The notes below the pieces were generated by a model. The model searched no databases, was not told the DNA's origin, and saw only the letters and a list, made by a program, of their open reading frames with translations. Below, in pieces: positions 3,247-5,360 of a stretch of DNA of 5,360 bases. Origin of the DNA: Candidatus Zixiibacteriota bacterium. Lineage in GTDB: Bacteria > Zixibacteria > MSB-5A5 > GN15 > JACZUZ01. How positions within the stretch are numbered: the stretch's first letter is position 1; each line of letters opens with the position of its first letter. Position numbers and translations under genes: made by a program. The stretch is from the NCBI GenBank assembly GCA_022563625.1, contig JADFNA010000155.1, forward strand, positions 1-5,360, written 5' to 3'.

Positions 3247-5360
3247 ATGGAAACATTTATGAAAAAGTATGCAGGCGACACTTTCCCGCTGTCTCATCTG
3301 GCGGCTCTGGTCGTTCTGGCCGTTTTCCTTAGTGGAACTCCCCTCCAGGCGCAAAAAAGCAATGCCACGAACTCAGTTCTGAACAGCAGAGTTTTCAGGG
3401 AACTGTACAGCAGTCCTGCCGACATCCGTTTGACAAAATCTGAACAGCCATTGTCAACCGCTGCACGCGATTACCTGCTGGACATCCAGGCGAAAAACGG
3501 GAGCGCGAACTTCTGGGTGTTCTTCACTGACAAAGGCGAAAACGTCTCTGAGGCTCTGGCCGCGCCGCTTGAACGCTCGGCTGTTCACTCACGCTCGCTA
3601 AGGCGCAGGGCCAAGGTTGGCCAGAATCGTATTGTGTTCGCGGACCTGCCCGTTCATGCCGCCTATACCAGGGAGATATCCGATCTGGGAGCGCAGACGC
3701 TGCGAGTTTCGCGCTGGCTGAATGCGGGAGCGTTCTCAGGCAGCATGGAACAGATAGAAAAGATCAGCGCCCTGCCGTTTGTGGTTGAGATTCGACCCGC
3801 GCCCAGACACACACGCCCCAATCTTCCTCAACCGGAAAACACGACTCCCGAAGAAAATACAACTCCCGGAAATGACAGCGAGTCTCCCCTGCGGGACGGC
3901 GACATTTTGAATTATGGCCAGTCACAGGCCCAGATTGCGCAAATCAGCTCGGATTTCGGTCATGTGCAGGGTTACAAGGGCCAGGGTGTGACAATCGCTA
4001 TGCTTGATACTGGCTATCGCAAAACCCATGAGGCTTTTGTCCAGGCCTTTCTTGAAGGACGTGTGCTGGCAGAATATGACTTCATCAATAATGACGCAAA
4101 CACTGCTAATGAAGCCGGGGATCTCTCCAGTCAGTGGAGCCACGGCACACTGACCTTCTCCACTTGCGGCGGGCAGCTGTCCGGGAAACTGTATGGGCCG
4201 GCATATGGCGCTAACTTCCTTTTGGCCAAAACAGAAAACGTCGCGTCCGAAACAATTCAGGAGGAATTTGATTGGGTGGCGGCGATGGAATGGGCCGACT
4301 CTCTTGGGGCGGATGTTATTTCGAGCTCGCTGGCGTACTCAGCATGGTATACCCCAGCCTCATATGACGGTATCACGGCCGTGACAACCATCGCCGCGGG
4401 GATGGCTGCCGCTCTGGGCATTATTGTCTGCAATGCGAATGGAAACGGCGGCCCTGGCCCACTCACATTGGCGGCGCCCGCTGACGCTTTCGACATCCTG
4501 TCCTGCGGGGCCGTGGACGCCACTGGCTTACTGGCCTCGTTTTCCTCTCGCGGGCCAACCGCAGACGGCCGAATCAAACCGGAGGTATGCGCCAGAGGAG
4601 TGCAAACATACTGCGCCACTTCCACTTCCAATATCAGCTATGGACTGCCCAGCGGCACTTCGCTCTCTACGCCGCTGGTCGCAGGGCTGACGGCCCAGAT
4701 GATATCCGCCCAACCTACCTGGTCTCCGTTGTTGATCATGAAAGCTCTAAAGGAAACCGCCTCGAATGCCGCGGCTCCGGACAACAATCTCGGCTGGGGC
4801 ATTGTGAACCTCGAAGCGGCCCTTGACTGGGGAGCTAATTTCACGGCAAACGGCCAAACCGGCCTTCTGATCCTTGAGTTGGGAGACACCGTGACTTTCG
4901 TTGACAATTCCGATCTCAGCGCCACAAGCTGGCAGTGGGATTTCGGTGATGGACAGATCGCGGGTGGAAGCTCTGTGACACACAGCTATGATTCACCTGG
5001 CCTATACGACATAGCGCTAACCATACAGACGGAATTCGGTCAGTTGACACGAATAAGGAATCAGGCGCTGGTGGTGATAGCAGACACAGTCACTCTGGCG
5101 GCGGATTCGGCATTCCCCGGCCGGACGCTGGAAGTCTCCGTGCATCTCACCAATACTCTGGCTCTGCGCGGGCTGGAAATTCCTATTAACTATAACAGCT
5201 CGATTGACCTGGTGTTTGACTCGGTAACAGCCGGGGCACGCACCGGCGATTTCACACAGTTTGCCATTAGCGCGATTGATCCATTCGCGAAACGTGTCGT
5301 CGTTTCCGCCTCAACCACAGGCCAGCCGCTGGACCCCGGAAGCGGGGAAGCGCTCAAGGT
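3247..5360 (+). CDS. Secreted S8 (subtilisin-like) serine protease with PKD and cohesin-like domains, 3' end outside window
   Basis: An uninterrupted frame runs from ATG 3247 past the right edge (704 full codons). Residues 1-35 are a signal peptide: basic start, hydrophobic LAALVVLAVFL, probable cleavage after LQA. Residues about 36-184 are an S8-type propeptide (FWVFFTDKG, then LPFVVEIRP). Residues 185-218 form a Pro/Asn/Thr/Glu-rich linker with a small NTTPxxN repeat. The catalytic domain (about 235-528) shows Asp254 in IAMLDTGY, His299 in SHGT, oxyanion Asn400 in NGNGGPGP and Ser472 in SGTSLSTP, and ends in WGIVNLEAALDW. A PKD domain follows (about 530-612; WDFGDG at 564-569, THSYDSPGLY). 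From 613 a cohesin-like domain (FPGRTLEVSVHL, LRGLEIPINY) is cut by the window edge. It should be an exported, self-processing endopeptidase with adhesion or assembly modules. ATG 3259 (Met5) is a real alternative start, because GGA sits 7 bases before it and 3247 has only a weak, too-close GAG. The HGT motif continues unusually as LTFSTCGG. Confidence 0.93.
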   Translation, partial: METFMKKYAGDTFPLSHLAALVVLAVFLSGTPLQAQKSNATNSVLNSRVFRELYSSPADIRLTKSEQPLSTAARDYLLDIQAKNGSANFWVFFTDKGENVSEALAAPLERSAVHSRSLRRRAKVGQNRIVFADLPVHAAYTREISDLGAQTLRVSRWLNAGAFSGSMEQIEKISALPFVVEIRPAPRHTRPNLPQPENTTPEENTTPGNDSESPLRDGDILNYGQSQAQIAQISSDFGHVQGYKGQGVTIAMLDTGYRKTHEAFVQAFLEGRVLAEYDFINNDANTANEAGDLSSQWSHGTLTFSTCGGQLSGKLYGPAYGANFLLAKTENVASETIQEEFDWVAAMEWADSLGADVISSSLAYSAWYTPASYDGITAVTTIAAGMAAALGIIVCNANGNGGPGPLTLAAPADAFDILSCGAVDATGLLASFSSRGPTADGRIKPEVCARGVQTYCATSTSNISYGLPSGTSLSTPLVAGLTAQMISAQPTWSPLLIMKALKETASNAAAPDNNLGWGIVNLEAALDWGANFTANGQTGLLILELGDTVTFVDNSDLSATSWQWDFGDGQIAGGSSVTHSYDSPGLYDIALTIQTEFGQLTRIRNQALVVIADTVTLAADSAFPGRTLEVSVHLTNTLALRGLEIPINYNSSIDLVFDSVTAGARTGDFTQFAISAIDPFAKRVVVSASTTGQPLDPGSGEALK

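Noticed and set aside
2898..3281. Overlapping plus (2898-3227) and minus (3003-3281) open frames in the divergent spacer
   Set aside because: They occupy the same DNA, the plus one starts at TTG without a ribosome site, the minus one crosses the protease start, and both have random-looking composition.
3922..4983. Several 60-124 codon open frames on both strands inside the protease gene
   Set aside because: They are shadows of the protease frame, which carries the full set of S8 catalytic motifs and PKD/cohesin-like domains.
1..5360. CRISPR array, tRNA or rRNA gene
   Set aside because: No regularly spaced direct repeats, no tRNA T-arm-like sequence with a fitting fold, and no conserved rRNA segment were seen on either strand.

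Overview
The window looks like an accessory or rearranged stretch of a Gram-negative (diderm) bacterial chromosome. Evidence for a diderm is the C-terminal end of a probable outer-membrane beta-barrel protein that finishes in phenylalanine (left edge), a type II secretion/type IV pilus-type minor pseudopilin, and a secreted multidomain subtilisin-like protease. The protease architecture (signal peptide, propeptide, S8 catalytic domain, PKD domain, cohesin-like domain) resembles secreted proteins of the FCB group, for example candidate phylum Zixibacteria. That placement is an inference from domain style only and is weak.

Layout. 1-413: 3' end of the beta-barrel gene (+). 414-1466: a 1053-bp IS5-family (IS903-like) insertion sequence bounded by 12-bp perfect inverted repeats. 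Its transposase gene (-) is broken by two +1 frameshifts. The left end of the IS touches the stop codon of the barrel gene, and no target duplication is visible. 1475-1502: a 9-bp-arm inverted repeat. 1548-1787: the first 79 codons of a radical SAM protein with its CX3CX2C cluster motif, cut off just before the expected GGEP segment. 1788-2070: non-coding DNA with GC-rich inverted repeats. 2071-2102: a strong intrinsic terminator, probably bidirectional. 2157-2672: a complete GspH/FimT-type pseudopilin gene (-). 2673-3246: a long divergent intergenic region with several hairpins and one possible compact RNA fold. 3247-5360: the S8 protease (+), open to the right edge of the window.

How the parts relate. 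The left third appears to be a decay zone: a dead IS beside a truncated radical SAM gene and a degenerate spacer, consistent with an IS-associated deletion or rearrangement. The right two thirds hold two intact genes transcribed away from a shared 574-bp spacer. The pseudopilin could belong to a type II secretion or type IV pilus system and the protease is an exported protein, but nothing in the window proves that one exports the other. I did not recognise a complete undescribed system. The most unusual items are the structured divergent spacer and the IS/radical SAM junction.
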